Source: a virus
Strand: one strand, 5' to 3'
Length of the DNA: 27,854 nucleotides
IMG/VR virus record: IMGVR_UViG_3300021599_000584
Span: 1 to 27,854 of that record
Positions 1 to 7,909 of the stretch are shown here, one piece after another; the stretch's first letter is position 1, and every line of letters starts with the position of its first letter. Both the position numbers and the translations under genes were made by a program. Below the pieces are notes generated by a model. That model was given only the letters and a program-made list of their open reading frames with translations. It ran no database searches and had not been told where the DNA came from.

Positions 1-230
1 GTTGGTCCCTGGCAACTAACTCCAGCACCATACGTATTGAGTGCGTATGGACCCTGTAAGACTTGTACCGCTTGGTTAGTAACGTTACCTGTAGCAGAAG
101 CACTAGGACCAGCAATGTTAGTATTACTAGGAGCTGTTTGAGCCACTGCAGACGATATATAAAAACCTACTGTGTAAAGACAGATACCGAGTTTGTAACC
201 GAGTTTGTTTCCGTTGTGCGATCTATCCAT
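1..230 (-). CDS. Exported protein of unknown function (C-terminus cut by window edge)
   Basis: I read this minus-strand frame directly; it opens at an ATG at 230 and stays open to the left edge (76 codons seen). The N-terminus is basic (MDRSHNGNKLGYK), followed by a hydrophobic stretch (LYTVGFYISSAVA) and an AVA-Q junction that looks like a signal-peptidase site. The visible mature part is rich in Ser, Thr, Asn and Gly (SATGNVTNQAVQV) and holds one Cys in VSCQGP. The start lies 62 nt inside the upstream gene in another frame, and the ribosome site is weak (AAAAG), so translation is probably coupled. Function is unknown. A virion or cell-surface role is inferred only from the export signal and the late promoter upstream. 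Confidence 0.6.
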   Translation of the reverse strand, partial: MDRSHNGNKLGYKLGICLYTVGFYISSAVAQTAPSNTNIAGPSASATGNVTNQAVQVLQGPYALNTYGAGVSCQGP

Positions 231-532
231 GTTTCTTTTGCCACTCCAGGTCCGAGATAGGTTTCACTGAACTGGAATGGAGCACCTTGAGTCATGATAC
301 TATAATTTGCTCCTTGTTGAGGAGTGCCAGGAATGTTAATGTTAGTTCCAGTTACAGTATATGATGTGCCAGTTGTGTATTCAACTTGACGGATTGTTTC
401 TATTACTTTGGTTGTTGATTCTGTGGTCGCAGTAATTGTGCCTCTGGTAAAATTAGGCACAACAGTATTAGCCATCGCAGGAGTACAAATGACTCCCGCT
501 GCTAAAAGCAAGACGGGAGTTAAATGTCTCAT
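167..532 (-). CDS. Small exported protein, paralogue of the preceding gene
   Basis: 121 aa with a clear signal peptide: basic start, hydrophobic core LLLAAGVI, and a predicted cut after CTPAMA. The mature chain is Thr/Ser-rich and looks beta-structured. It resembles its upstream neighbour (529-981) in two blocks: SYTVTGTNINI against QYSVSGTNIQ, and NYSIMTQGAPFQFSETY against SYSINTAGQAFSFSESL. Both also end in a similar SVF tail, so the two look like a tandem duplication. Its ATG overlaps the neighbour's stop (ATGA), which implies translational coupling. Function is not known. A secreted or virion-surface protein is a guess from the export signal and late expression. Confidence 0.7.
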   Translation of the reverse strand: MRHLTPVLLLAAGVICTPAMANTVVPNFTRGTITATTESTTKVIETIRQVEYTTGTSYTVTGTNINIPGTPQQGANYSIMTQGAPFQFSETYLGPGVAKETWIDRTTETNSVTNSVSVFTQ

Positions 533-981
533 TTGAATACACTCAATTCGATACTACGTTGTGCAGTTGCGGTTGTTCCAGCACCACCAGCAGTCACAGT
601 AGGGACTGATGTGCCTGAAAGAGTACCAGCAAGAGTTCCAGCAGTACCAGCAGCAGTAGAGGTAATATTTCCATAGGGGGCAATAGATCCTGTAGATACG
701 GATGCTGGGATTGTATCTGCTTCAATCAAACTTTCAGAAAAACTGAATGCTTGACCAGCAGTATTGATCGAATATGATCCAGCACCACCCACACCACCAA
801 ATGTAGATGATTGAATATTAGTTCCTGAAACGGAGTATTGTCCTCCAATTCTAAGTGCTTGGGAAGCAGCAGCATCGACTTTCAATTGAACAGAGTCAGT
901 GATTCGTGATGTAATTTCAGCAGCATTACCAGGCATAACGAAAAAGGATCCTGCCGCAAGTACGGTTAATACCTTTTTCAT
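529..981 (-). CDS. Small exported protein, first gene of a minus-strand late operon
   Basis: 150 aa. The signal peptide is MKKVLTVLAAGSFFVMPGNA, cut before AEI. The mature part begins with a polar segment (ITDSVQLKVDAAASQ), continues with the blocks shared with the 167-532 protein, and ends in a long Gly/Ala/Thr/Ser low-complexity tail (residues about 95-140). There is a strong ribosome site (GGAGG, about 10 nt upstream of ATG) and a minus-strand late promoter CATAAATA about 40 nt upstream. It heads an operon of three exported-type proteins. Function is unknown. The low-complexity beta-rich tail would suit an adhesive or fibre-associated protein, but that is inference. Confidence 0.72.
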   Translation of the reverse strand: MKKVLTVLAAGSFFVMPGNAAEITSRITDSVQLKVDAAASQALRIGGQYSVSGTNIQSSTFGGVGGAGSYSINTAGQAFSFSESLIEADTIPASVSTGSIAPYGNITSTAAGTAGTLAGTLSGTSVPTVTAGGAGTTATAQRSIELSVFK

Positions 982-1020
982 GGGGGGTTATCCTCCAAAA
1001 ACAGACTATATGGGCAAAGC

Positions 1021-1028
1021 TATTTATG
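1021..1028 (-). promoter_or_regulatory. Late promoter (CATAAATA) for the minus-strand operon
   Basis: The plus strand reads TATTTATG, giving CATAAATA on the minus strand. This is one base from the T4 late consensus TATAAATA used by the gp55-type sigma factor. It lies 40 nt from the ATG at 981, the spacing also seen at the other late promoters in this window. It directly abuts a plus-strand copy at 1030. Confidence 0.65.
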
Positions 1029-1029
1029 C

Positions 1030-1037
1030 TATAAATA
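1030..1037 (+). promoter_or_regulatory. Late promoter (TATAAATA) for hsp20
   Basis: An exact match to the T4 late consensus, 57 nt ahead of the hsp20 ATG. It is separated by a single base from a divergent late promoter on the other strand, so the two cannot easily be melted at the same time. Confidence 0.75.
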
Positions 1038-1094
1038 TCTTTCGGATGCCTTCGGGGTCCATTACAAATTCTTGCTTATTTAAGGAGAAGTTCA

Positions 1095-1550
1095 ATGATT
1101 ACAACTAGCACACTAGACACCTTTTGGAAAGAATACGCACCCCATGCTGTAGGTCTGGATGATATTTTTAATCGACTAGATGCTCTTTCTGGGCACAACA
1201 TTAACTATCCACCCTACAACTTAATCAAACATGATTCCAGTAATTTCACAATTGAAGTTGCACTTGCAGGATTTAAACGAGATGAGATCGAAGTTTCTAC
1301 TGAACAGAACATTCTCAGAGTTACCTCCAAAAATGAGGACAAAGATACTACAAGAAATTATCTCCACAAAGGACTATCAAAAAGGAGTTTTACAAGAGCA
1401 TGGCAGTTATCTGAAGATGTAAGAATTAAAGACGTTCGTTTTGAGGATGGACTACTTACAATCGATCTGGAAAAAATTATTCCAGAACATCAAAAGAGAA
1501 CCGTATATGATATTGCAGGTTCTTCACCACAACTACTTACAGAAAGTTGA
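1095..1550 (+). CDS. hsp20: Small heat-shock protein Hsp20 (alpha-crystallin family)
   Basis: 151 aa, a normal Hsp20 length. The alpha-crystallin domain spans roughly residues 40-135. It shows the family pattern of a hydrophobic strand (FTIEVALAGFKRDEIEV), a short ILRVTSK strand, a charged middle, then SFTRAWQLSEDVR and FEDGLLTIDLEK. ATP-independent holdase chaperones of this type are nearly universal in T4-like cyanophages and are thought to help virion assembly or protect proteins during infection. An AGGAG ribosome site precedes the ATG. The gene has its own late promoter and is followed directly by a terminator at 1573, so it is probably transcribed alone and late. Confidence 0.93.
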   Translation: MITTSTLDTFWKEYAPHAVGLDDIFNRLDALSGHNINYPPYNLIKHDSSNFTIEVALAGFKRDEIEVSTEQNILRVTSKNEDKDTTRNYLHKGLSKRSFTRAWQLSEDVRIKDVRFEDGLLTIDLEKIIPEHQKRTVYDIAGSSPQLLTES

Positions 1551-1572
1551 TAAATAAATCAAACAACAGAAT

Positions 1573-1604
1573 AAAGGGAGAAGGGCTTGACCCCTCCCTT
1601 TTTT
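1573..1604 (+). terminator. Rho-independent terminator after hsp20
   Basis: The stem AAAGGGAG / CTCCCTTT has an inner GGG/CCC extension around a CTTGA loop and is followed by a T run (1599-1604). The loop and 3' arm hold a TTGACC that can act as the -35 of a promoter reading into the next gene. Confidence 0.85.
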
Positions 1605-1615
1605 GTGTGTATACT
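1587..1615 (+). promoter_or_regulatory. Sigma70-type promoter fused to the terminator
   Basis: TTGACC (1587-1592), a 17-nt spacer and TATACT (1610-1615). This would start transcripts near 1621-1623, at the head of the replication operon. The -35 lies in the terminator loop. The start point would fall just after the GGAGG of the next gene, an oddity discussed in the findings. Confidence 0.6.
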
Positions 1616-1626
1616 GGAGGTTAGTT

Positions 1627-1866
1627 ATGAACTACTATGTAAATCTATGTCCACCTGGATGTGATGATATTGAAAATTTAAATATGGATATTCCAAGTCA
1701 GTACATGGATGATGTACTTATTCTTGCAAGAGACTTGGCATATGAAAAAAATATTACACTAAGGAAAGCAATTAGTGAATTATTTAAAGAATCCTATAAG
1801 ACATTAATGGAGAAATCGTATGAGCGTAAAAATCGTAAGACTGCAAAACGGAGAGGACGTAATTAG
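1627..1866 (+). CDS. Small conserved-type protein of unknown function
   Basis: 79 aa from the ATG at 1627, which has GGAGG six bases upstream; a TTG at 1603 in the same frame would start inside the terminator and is unlikely. The N-terminus MNYYVNLCPPGCDD has a C-P-P-G-C pair. The middle is helical (MDDVLILARDLAYEKNI), and the C-terminus is strongly basic (ERKNRKTAKRRGRN). The basic tail is encoded in the 47 nt that overlap the next gene. It is the first gene of the operon that leads into DNA polymerase. A nucleic-acid-binding role is possible from the tail only; I do not recognise the family. Confidence 0.6.
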   Translation: MNYYVNLCPPGCDDIENLNMDIPSQYMDDVLILARDLAYEKNITLRKAISELFKESYKTLMEKSYERKNRKTAKRRGRN

Positions 1867-2164
1867 TGATGTTAAGGAAGCACTAAACGATGAGACAGTT
1901 GTAGGACTGCTACTTACAAATCCTTATCAGGTTTATATTCAATCTGAGCAACTGGTAGTAGAAACTGACGCACCACAAAAACTAAATGATGTTCAGGTTC
2001 AATATCTACCATGGGCACCACTAGCGGATAAAAATGAGTTTCTTGTAAGACTGGATCAAATCGTAACTCTTTACAATCCACATGAAGAAATTCTAGATAG
2101 ATATACTCAAATTATTAACACTAATGACAGTGAAACTACTACTGCTCCAGCAGAACCCGAATGA
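1820..2164 (+). CDS. Unknown protein, possibly Sm-like fold (copy 1 of a tandem pair)
   Basis: 114 aa. It begins MSVKIVRLQNGEDVISDV, a strand-turn pattern of the type x-V-x-L-x-N-G that opens small beta-barrel (Sm/KOW-like) domains; this assignment is weak. The middle is hydrophobic (VVGLLLTNPYQVYI). It ends FLVRLDQIVTLYNPHEEILDRY plus an acidic tail. The following protein shares both the N-terminal and the C-terminal blocks, so the two look like duplicated genes. GGAG lies 7 nt upstream of ATG, and the start is inside the previous gene. Its position directly before gp43 suggests a role in early DNA or RNA metabolism, but this is only context. Confidence 0.65.
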   Translation: MSVKIVRLQNGEDVISDVKEALNDETVVGLLLTNPYQVYIQSEQLVVETDAPQKLNDVQVQYLPWAPLADKNEFLVRLDQIVTLYNPHEEILDRYTQIINTNDSETTTAPAEPE

Positions 2165-2501
2165 ATATCTGATTGGTCATTTAACTGAATTGGATGAAGA
2201 ACCAGCACTCTTCCTACAAAATTGTTATAAGATTGTTGAGTGTGCTGAGTATGGGGAAAATCCAGAATCTCTAGAAAAGAGAGCACACTCACTTGAAAAT
2301 GATCATGTTAAACTTTCCGCAAGGAAAATTGATGAGGGTGCTACCGATAAAGATTGGTATGTTTATGAGTATGCCATTCTTGAGGAGTTCCCCAAATACT
2401 CAGACCAACGAGACCTCTTCTTGACAACCGAATCGATCTTTACTATACTGGATCCGAAGGAGGACATCCTGAAGTTGTACAATCGTTGCCTGGGGAGTTG
2501 A
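2124..2501 (+). CDS. Unknown protein, paralogue of the upstream gene (copy 2)
   Basis: 125 aa. MTVKLLLLQQNPNEYLIGHL aligns with MSVKIVRLQ-NGEDVISDV of the gene before it, and LTTESIFTILDPKEDILKLY aligns with VRLDQIVTLYNPHEEILDRY. It has an extra middle insert of about 20 residues. The alignment supports the start at 2124 even though no ribosome site is visible; the 41-nt overlap implies coupled translation. The stop overlaps the gp43 start as TGATG. Function is unknown. Confidence 0.65.
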   Translation: MTVKLLLLQQNPNEYLIGHLTELDEEPALFLQNCYKIVECAEYGENPESLEKRAHSLENDHVKLSARKIDEGATDKDWYVYEYAILEEFPKYSDQRDLFLTTESIFTILDPKEDILKLYNRCLGS

Positions 2502-4327
2502 TGGATTTCTATACCAGTGTTGAATTAGTGGGGGATAAAATTCTCTATCGTGGGTATGAGGGTAAAGAACCTGTCACCTACAGAGAGAGTTTTACTCCCA
2601 CTCTTTTTGTGCCTACAAAAGGAGAATCTAAACACAAAACTTTGTATGGACAAAATGTAAAACCAATCAAGTTTGAATCTCCCAGAGAAGCACGGGAGTT
2701 CATTAAAAAGTATGATAAGATCGATGGATTTGAAGTCCATGGATATGAGAGGTTTGTGTATCAATATATCGCAGACAAATATCCTAAGCATGTAGACTAT
2801 GACTTTCAAACTCTTCAGATCTATACTATTGACATTGAGGTTGCATCTGAGAATGGATTCCCCGATGTAGAATCATCATCGGAAGAAGTTCTTTGTATTA
2901 CAATCAAAAATCTTAATACTAAAAAGGTGTTTACATGGGTGACCCGTGAGTTTGAAGCACCAAACAATGTTAATTTGTTCTTGTGTGATAATGAGCACAA
3001 GATGCTCCAGCATTTTATTCAGTGGTGGGCAGAGAATACACCAGATATTGTGACTGGATGGAACTGTAATCTATATGACATTCCTTATATTTGTCGTCGA
3101 ACGACAAGAATTCTAGGAGAGAAGTGGGCAAAGTCACTGTCCCCCTGGAATAAGATTACGGAGAATGAAATCTATATCAAAGGTCGTAAGCAAATTTCAT
3201 ATACTTTGCTGGGAGTTTCTATTCTCGATTACCTTGATTTGTATAAGAAGTTTACTTACACTAACCAGGAATCATATCGACTCGATCATATTGCGTTTGT
3301 TGAACTGGGGCAACGTAAGTTGGATCACAGTGAGTTTGAAAACTTTAGTGCATTCTATCGTAATGGTTGGCAGAGATTTGTAGAATACAACATCTTTGAC
3401 GTGGAACTTGTTGACCGTCTGGAAGACAAAATGAAACTGATTGAACTTGCTGTTGCCATGGCATACGATGCCAAGGTAAATTATGAGGATGTATATTCTC
3501 AGGTGCGTACTTGGGATACTCTTATCTTTAACTTCCTCAAGGAACAGAATCTGGTTGTGCCACCTAAGAAAGGTGCTCCCAATAAAGATGAGAAGTATGA
3601 GGGTGCGTATGTGAAAGAACCTATTCCTGGTTTGTATAATTGGGTTGTGAGTTTTGACTTGAACTCACTATATCCTCACTTGATTATGCAATATAACATC
3701 AGTCCTGAAACTCTACTGCCAACTAAACATCCATCTGCAACTGTAGATAGATTGCTACGGCAAGAGATTGAATTGTCCGAATTGAATAATTCAACTGTAT
3801 GTGCAAACGGTGCAATGTATGATACTAGGCACCAAGGATTCCTGCCTAAGATGATGCAGAAGATTTATGATGAACGCACCATCTATAAGAAACTAATGCT
3901 CGATGCTAAGAAAGAGTATGAAAAATCGAAAGACCCTGATCTAGTTAAAAAGATTGCCAAGTATAACAACATCCAGATGGTACGTAAGATTCAATTGAAC
4001 TCTGCTTATGGTGCTATTGGAAATCAATACTTCAGATATTACAATCTTCAGAATGCTGAGGCAATTACTTTGTCTGGTCAACTTTCGATTCGTTGGATCG
4101 AAAAGAAATTAAATGAATACCTAAACAAACATCTTCATACTGAGGATCAAGATTATGTTATTGCTATTGACACTGATTCTATTTACTTGTGCTTGGATCA
4201 TTTGGTTGACCGTGTATTCAAAGGGAGAGAGAAAAATGCTGAAAGCATTGTCACGTTCCTTGATAAGGTGTGTGGGATGGAACTTGAAAAGTATATTGAA
4301 ACATCTTATCAAACCTTGGCAACGTAA
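2501..4327 (+). CDS. gp43: DNA polymerase gp43, N-terminal part (gene broken at about 4322)
   Basis: Family B replicative polymerase of the T4 type, 608 aa before a premature stop. The start at 2501 has GGGGAG upstream. The exonuclease motif (IDIEVASE) is near residue 110, motif A (DLNSLYPHLI) near 386, motif B (KIQLNSAYGAIGN) near 495 and motif C (IDTDS) near 556. All the catalytic aspartates of motifs A and C are present. After YIETSYQTLAT the frame meets TAA, exactly where T4/RB69-type polymerases carry about 27-34 more residues leading into the KKRY primer-binding motif. That motif and the thumb continue in the +1 frame from 4323. The protein as written would lack its thumb, so it cannot be a normal replicase. 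The cause is unresolved: sequence fault or true lesion. Confidence 0.9.
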   Translation: MDFYTSVELVGDKILYRGYEGKEPVTYRESFTPTLFVPTKGESKHKTLYGQNVKPIKFESPREAREFIKKYDKIDGFEVHGYERFVYQYIADKYPKHVDYDFQTLQIYTIDIEVASENGFPDVESSSEEVLCITIKNLNTKKVFTWVTREFEAPNNVNLFLCDNEHKMLQHFIQWWAENTPDIVTGWNCNLYDIPYICRRTTRILGEKWAKSLSPWNKITENEIYIKGRKQISYTLLGVSILDYLDLYKKFTYTNQESYRLDHIAFVELGQRKLDHSEFENFSAFYRNGWQRFVEYNIFDVELVDRLEDKMKLIELAVAMAYDAKVNYEDVYSQVRTWDTLIFNFLKEQNLVVPPKKGAPNKDEKYEGAYVKEPIPGLYNWVVSFDLNSLYPHLIMQYNISPETLLPTKHPSATVDRLLRQEIELSELNNSTVCANGAMYDTRHQGFLPKMMQKIYDERTIYKKLMLDAKKEYEKSKDPDLVKKIAKYNNIQMVRKIQLNSAYGAIGNQYFRYYNLQNAEAITLSGQLSIRWIEKKLNEYLNKHLHTEDQDYVIAIDTDSIYLCLDHLVDRVFKGREKNAESIVTFLDKVCGMELEKYIETSYQTLAT

Positions 4328-4922
4328 GAAACGATACATTCTCAATGCCTGGGATATTGAAGGTGTTCGATTCACTGAACCAAAACTGAAGATCATGGGT
4401 ATTGAAGCAGTTAAATCTTCTACTCCTGCTCCCTGCCGTCAAAAGATTAAGGATGCACTCAAGATTATCATGACAAAAACTAATGATGATCTGATTAAAT
4501 TTATTGAAGAATTTAGAAATGAGTTTAAGAATCTTCCTGTAGATGAGATTGCATTTCCACGAAGTGCAAATAACCTAAAGAAGTTTTCAAGTAACTCTAC
4601 TATCTACGTTAAATCTACTCCAATTCATGTCCGTGGAGTTCTTCTATATAATTTTTACATTCGTAAAAATAAACTAACTCACAAGTATCCAATCATTCAG
4701 GATGGGGAGAAGATTAAGTTCATTATGCTTAGGACACCGAACAAGATCAATGAAAATGTTATTTCTTTTCTTCAGACATTTCCAACTGAATTGGGGCTTG
4801 ACAAATCGGTGGACTATGACCTACAATTTGAGAAAAGTTTCCTCGAACCCCTGAAAACTATTTTGGATATCATCGGTTGGAAAACCGAAAACATAAACAC
4901 CCTTGAATTCCTATTTGCCTAA
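4323..4922 (+). pseudogene. gp43: DNA polymerase gp43, C-terminal (KKRY and thumb) part, out of frame
   Basis: About 199 codons that continue gp43 in the +1 frame: KKRYILNAWDIEGVRF, then EPKLKIMGIEAVKSSTPAP, HVRGVLLYNFYI, and a C-terminus ending INTLEFLFA, close to the T4 end (SLDFLFG). That last peptide is the sliding-clamp binding tail. The fragment has no start of its own with a ribosome site; an open frame extends upstream to 4155, but that part is only a shadow of gp43. Together the two pieces give about 807 residues, short of the family length by the missing block. I treat it as one damaged gene with the 2501-4327 part. Confidence 0.88.
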
Positions 4923-4923
4923 T

Positions 4924-5964
4924 ATGAACTTTTTACAAGATATTGTCAAAGAAATTGGTAATGAATATGCGTCTTTAGTTGCCGATGGAGTTGCAGCAGG
5001 AGATTGTGATGCCTTTATTGATACTGGTAGTTACATCTTCAATGCTCTTCTATCTGGTTCAATCTATGGTGGTATTCCTGCCAACAAGATCACTGCTATT
5101 GCTGGTGAATCTTCCACTGGTAAGACATTCTTTTGTCTGAGTATTGTTAAACATTTTTTGGATAGTAATCCAGATGCAGGTGTAATCTACTTTGAATCTG
5201 AATCTGCTATTACTCGTTCGATGATTGAAGAACGTGGAATTGATTCCAGTCGCATGATCATTGTTCCTGTTGTTACTGTTCAGGAATTCCGAACACAAGC
5301 AATCAAAATCATTGATAAGGTGTTGGAACTTAAGCAGAATGATCGCAAACCTATGATGTTTGTACTTGATTCACTGGGTAATCTTTCGACAACCAAAGAA
5401 CTGGAAGATTCCAGTGAAGGTAAAGAAACAAGAGACATGACTCGTGCTCAGGTTATTAAATCTGTCTTCCGTGTTCTTACACTGAAACTTGGTAAAGCAG
5501 GTGTACCTATGCTTGTCACTAACCATACATATGATGTGGTTGGATCTTATGTTCCTACCAAAGAAATGGGTGGTGGATCTGGATTGAAGTATGCAGCATC
5601 TACGATCATCCATCTCAGCAAATCAAAAGAGAAGGATGGAACAGAAATCGTAGGTAACATCATCAAATGTAAAGCACATAAGTCTCGTTTTACAAAAGAA
5701 AATTCTATTGCAGAAACTAGATTGTTCTATGATTCTGGTCTAGATCCTTATTATGGTTTGCTTGAACTTGGAGAAAAGCATGGTATTTTTTCTAAGTCTG
5801 CAGGTCGATATGAAATTAATGGGGTGAAAACTTATGCCAAAACTATTTTGAATGACCCCGACAAATATTTTACTCAAGAAATTATGGAGAAATTAGATGA
5901 CGCAGCAAACAAAGAATTCAAGTACGGAACAGCAGGACTTCGTGAAACTGAAGTATCTGACTGA
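4924..5964 (+). CDS. uvsX: UvsX RecA-like recombinase
   Basis: 346 aa, a normal length. The Walker A motif GESSTGKT is at about residues 61-68, a Walker B-like strand is [12 protein letters not shown], and loop/L2-type residues follow in [20 protein letters not shown]. The protein coats ssDNA and drives strand exchange in recombination-dependent replication and repair, working with the gp41 helicase encoded downstream. I start it at the ATG at 4924, one base after the gp43 stop; there is no clear ribosome site, so it probably depends on translation of gp43. The upstream in-frame TTG at 4903 would add seven unlikely residues. All family blocks are intact, unlike its neighbour gp43. Confidence 0.95.
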   Translation: MNFLQDIVKEIGNEYASLVADGVAAGDCDAFIDTGSYIFNALLSGSIYGGIPANKITAIAGESSTGKTFFCLSIVKHFLDSNPDAGVIYFESESAITRSMIEERGIDSSRMIIVPVVTVQEFRTQAIKIIDKVLELKQNDRKPMMFVLDSLGNLSTTKELEDSSEGKETRDMTRAQVIKSVFRVLTLKLGKAGVPMLVTNHTYDVVGSYVPTKEMGGGSGLKYAASTIIHLSKSKEKDGTEIVGNIIKCKAHKSRFTKENSIAETRLFYDSGLDPYYGLLELGEKHGIFSKSAGRYEINGVKTYAKTILNDPDKYFTQEIMEKLDDAANKEFKYGTAGLRETEVSD

Positions 5965-6520
5965 TTATATTAAAGTTTATGATAATGTTCTTTCTGAGGA
6001 AACATGTGAAGAATTGATCAAACTATATTCTGATCATCCTCAGTATCATGAAAGATTTGAAAACGGTGGTCGTCCAAACTTTACGCAGTTGAACCTCACT
6101 GATGCTGCTGATAAAGATCCAGAGTCTCCTATCCATAAGATTCACGATCTTCTAGTTGAATCTACACATAAAATGTGTGTGAGTTATATGATGGAATTGG
6201 ATTTGGGACACTTTTGGCCTGATCAAAATGCACTAGAACAATATCGTTTAAAGTGTTATCAAGCAGGAAGTGATGATCGTTTTGATACTCATGTTGATGT
6301 GGGTAATCATGATAGTGCTAAAAGATTTCTTGCCATGTTTTTCTATCTAAATGATATTGAAGAGGGTGGAGAGACACACTTTGATACCATTGACTTTACA
6401 GTGCAACCAAAAGCAGGTAGAATGCTGATCTTCCCACCCATGTGGTGTTTCCCACATACGGGCAGACCATCAATCAGTGATGATAAATTTATCGTAGGAA
6501 CTTACTTACACTATGTCTGA
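5942..6520 (+). CDS. 2-oxoglutarate/Fe(II)-dependent oxygenase (prolyl 4-hydroxylase-like)
   Basis: 192 aa. The double-stranded beta-helix signature is visible: the HxD iron ligands in FDTHVDVG, the short strands [10 protein letters not shown] and GGETHF, and the second His in [10 protein letters not shown]-terminal basic residue (DDKFIVGTY) could bind 2-oxoglutarate. Such oxygenases lie between uvsX and gp41 in many cyanophages; the substrate (protein, lipid or nucleic acid) is not known. I prefer the GTG start at 5942 ([14 protein letters not shown]) with AGGA upstream; an ATG at 5897 would add 15 polar residues and lengthen the overlap with uvsX from 23 to 68 nt. Confidence 0.82.
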   Translation: MKLKYLTDYIKVYDNVLSEETCEELIKLYSDHPQYHERFENGGRPNFTQLNLTDAADKDPESPIHKIHDLLVESTHKMCVSYMMELDLGHFWPDQNALEQYRLKCYQAGSDDRFDTHVDVGNHDSAKRFLAMFFYLNDIEEGGETHFDTIDFTVQPKAGRMLIFPPMWCFPHTGRPSISDDKFIVGTYLHYV

Positions 6521-7901
6521 TCGAATTGAATCTGTTATTATTTCAAAGTTGATGGAGGACGATAACTACTGCCGTAGGGTCCTCCCTTTTATTAGACCTG
6601 AATATTTTGAAGATTATGTAGAGCAGATTCTATTCAACGAAATCAACAGGTATGTACAGGAATACAATACTCTTCCTAATAGTTCAATAATCAATATTGA
6701 ACTAGAAAAGAGGACAGATATTACAGAGGATTCTTACAAGAAAGCATGTGAATATCTAAAGAATCAATCTGTAGTTGAATATAATTTTGAATGGTTACTT
6801 AATACTACTGAAAAGTGGTGTAAAGATCGTGCTGTATATCTGTCACTTTTTGAAGCAGTAAAGATTGCTGAAGGAAAGAGTAAAGATAAGACTAGGGATG
6901 CTATTCCAAGTATCCTTCAAGAAGCACTTAGTGTGTGTTTTGATGACCATGTTGGTCATGATTATATCGACGATTTCCAGGAACGTTATGATTTCTATCA
7001 TCGTAAAGAAGAAAAGATTCCCTTTGATTTGGACTTCTTTAACAAGATCACCAAGGGTGGTTTACCTTCCAAAACACTCAACGTTGCACTGGCAGGAACG
7101 GGTGTTGGTAAATCTCTCTTCATGTGTCACGTTGCCAGTTCAGTTCTTCTGCAAGGTAAAAATGTTCTCTACATTACTCTTGAAATGGCAGAGGAAAGAA
7201 TCGCAGAACGAATCGATGCCAATTTGCTGAATGTTCCTATTCAACAATTAGTAGATATTCCCAAGCAACTCTACGAAAGCAAGATTATCAAACTTGCACA
7301 AAAGACAGTGGGCAAACTTATTATTAAAGAGTATCCAACTGCATCTGCACATTCTGGACATTTCAAGGCACTTCTTAATGAACTTGCTCTGAAGAAAGGA
7401 TTCAAACCAGACATTATCTTTATTGACTATTTGAATATCTGTGCGTCTTCTCGATACAAGGGAACTATTGTTAACTCTTATACTTATGTTAAAGCAATTG
7501 CAGAAGAACTTAGAGGTCTTGCTGTCGAGTTTAATGTGCCTATTGTTAGTGCTACTCAGACTACTCGTTCAGGGTATGGCAGTACTGATGTTGATCTTAC
7601 TGATACCAGTGAATCTTTTGGACTTCCTGCTACTGCAGACCTTATGTTTGCTCTTATCAGTACAGAAGAACTGGAGCAGATCAATCAAATCCTTGTCAAA
7701 CAACTTAAAAACAGGTATAATGACCCTACGGTAAATAAACGATTTATCGTTGGTATTGACAGGGCAAAGATGAAACTGTATGATGTGGATCAATCTGAAC
7801 AAGATGATCTGCTTGACTCAGGACAAGAGGATGATTATGATGAAGATGATCGTCCAAAGAAGTTTGGTAAAAAAGAAGTATTCGCAACTTTCAAAATTTG
7901 A
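6513..7901 (+). CDS. gp41: Replicative DNA helicase gp41 (DnaB-type)
   Basis: 462 aa, close to T4 gp41. The N-terminal domain is helical. The RecA-like motor begins near residue 175 with the Walker A motif GTGVGKS near 195-201. YITLEMAEERIAERID is the typical H1a-region block of DnaB-family helicases, FIDYLNI is Walker B near 300, and ATQTTRSGYG is the H3 motif. The C-terminus is acidic (DDLLDSGQEDDYDEDD) followed by KKFGKKEVFATFKI. It unwinds DNA at the fork as a hexamer and forms the primosome with gp61, encoded at 16795. The ATG overlaps the oxygenase stop by 8 nt. Confidence 0.95.
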   Translation: MSDRIESVIISKLMEDDNYCRRVLPFIRPEYFEDYVEQILFNEINRYVQEYNTLPNSSIINIELEKRTDITEDSYKKACEYLKNQSVVEYNFEWLLNTTEKWCKDRAVYLSLFEAVKIAEGKSKDKTRDAIPSILQEALSVCFDDHVGHDYIDDFQERYDFYHRKEEKIPFDLDFFNKITKGGLPSKTLNVALAGTGVGKSLFMCHVASSVLLQGKNVLYITLEMAEERIAERIDANLLNVPIQQLVDIPKQLYESKIIKLAQKTVGKLIIKEYPTASAHSGHFKALLNELALKKGFKPDIIFIDYLNICASSRYKGTIVNSYTYVKAIAEELRGLAVEFNVPIVSATQTTRSGYGSTDVDLTDTSESFGLPATADLMFALISTEELEQINQILVKQLKNRYNDPTVNKRFIVGIDRAKMKLYDVDQSEQDDLLDSGQEDDYDEDDRPKKFGKKEVFATFKI

Positions 7902-7909
7902 GGTAATTT

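Noticed and set aside
1549-1556. GATAAATA as a late promoter after hsp20
   Set aside because: It lies 17 nt before a strong terminator and has no gene within range; it probably arises from the TGATAAATAA stop context.
4280-4345. Intron, intein or T4 gene-60-type bypass in gp43
   Set aside because: Those insert extra sequence; here sequence is missing between homologous flanks.
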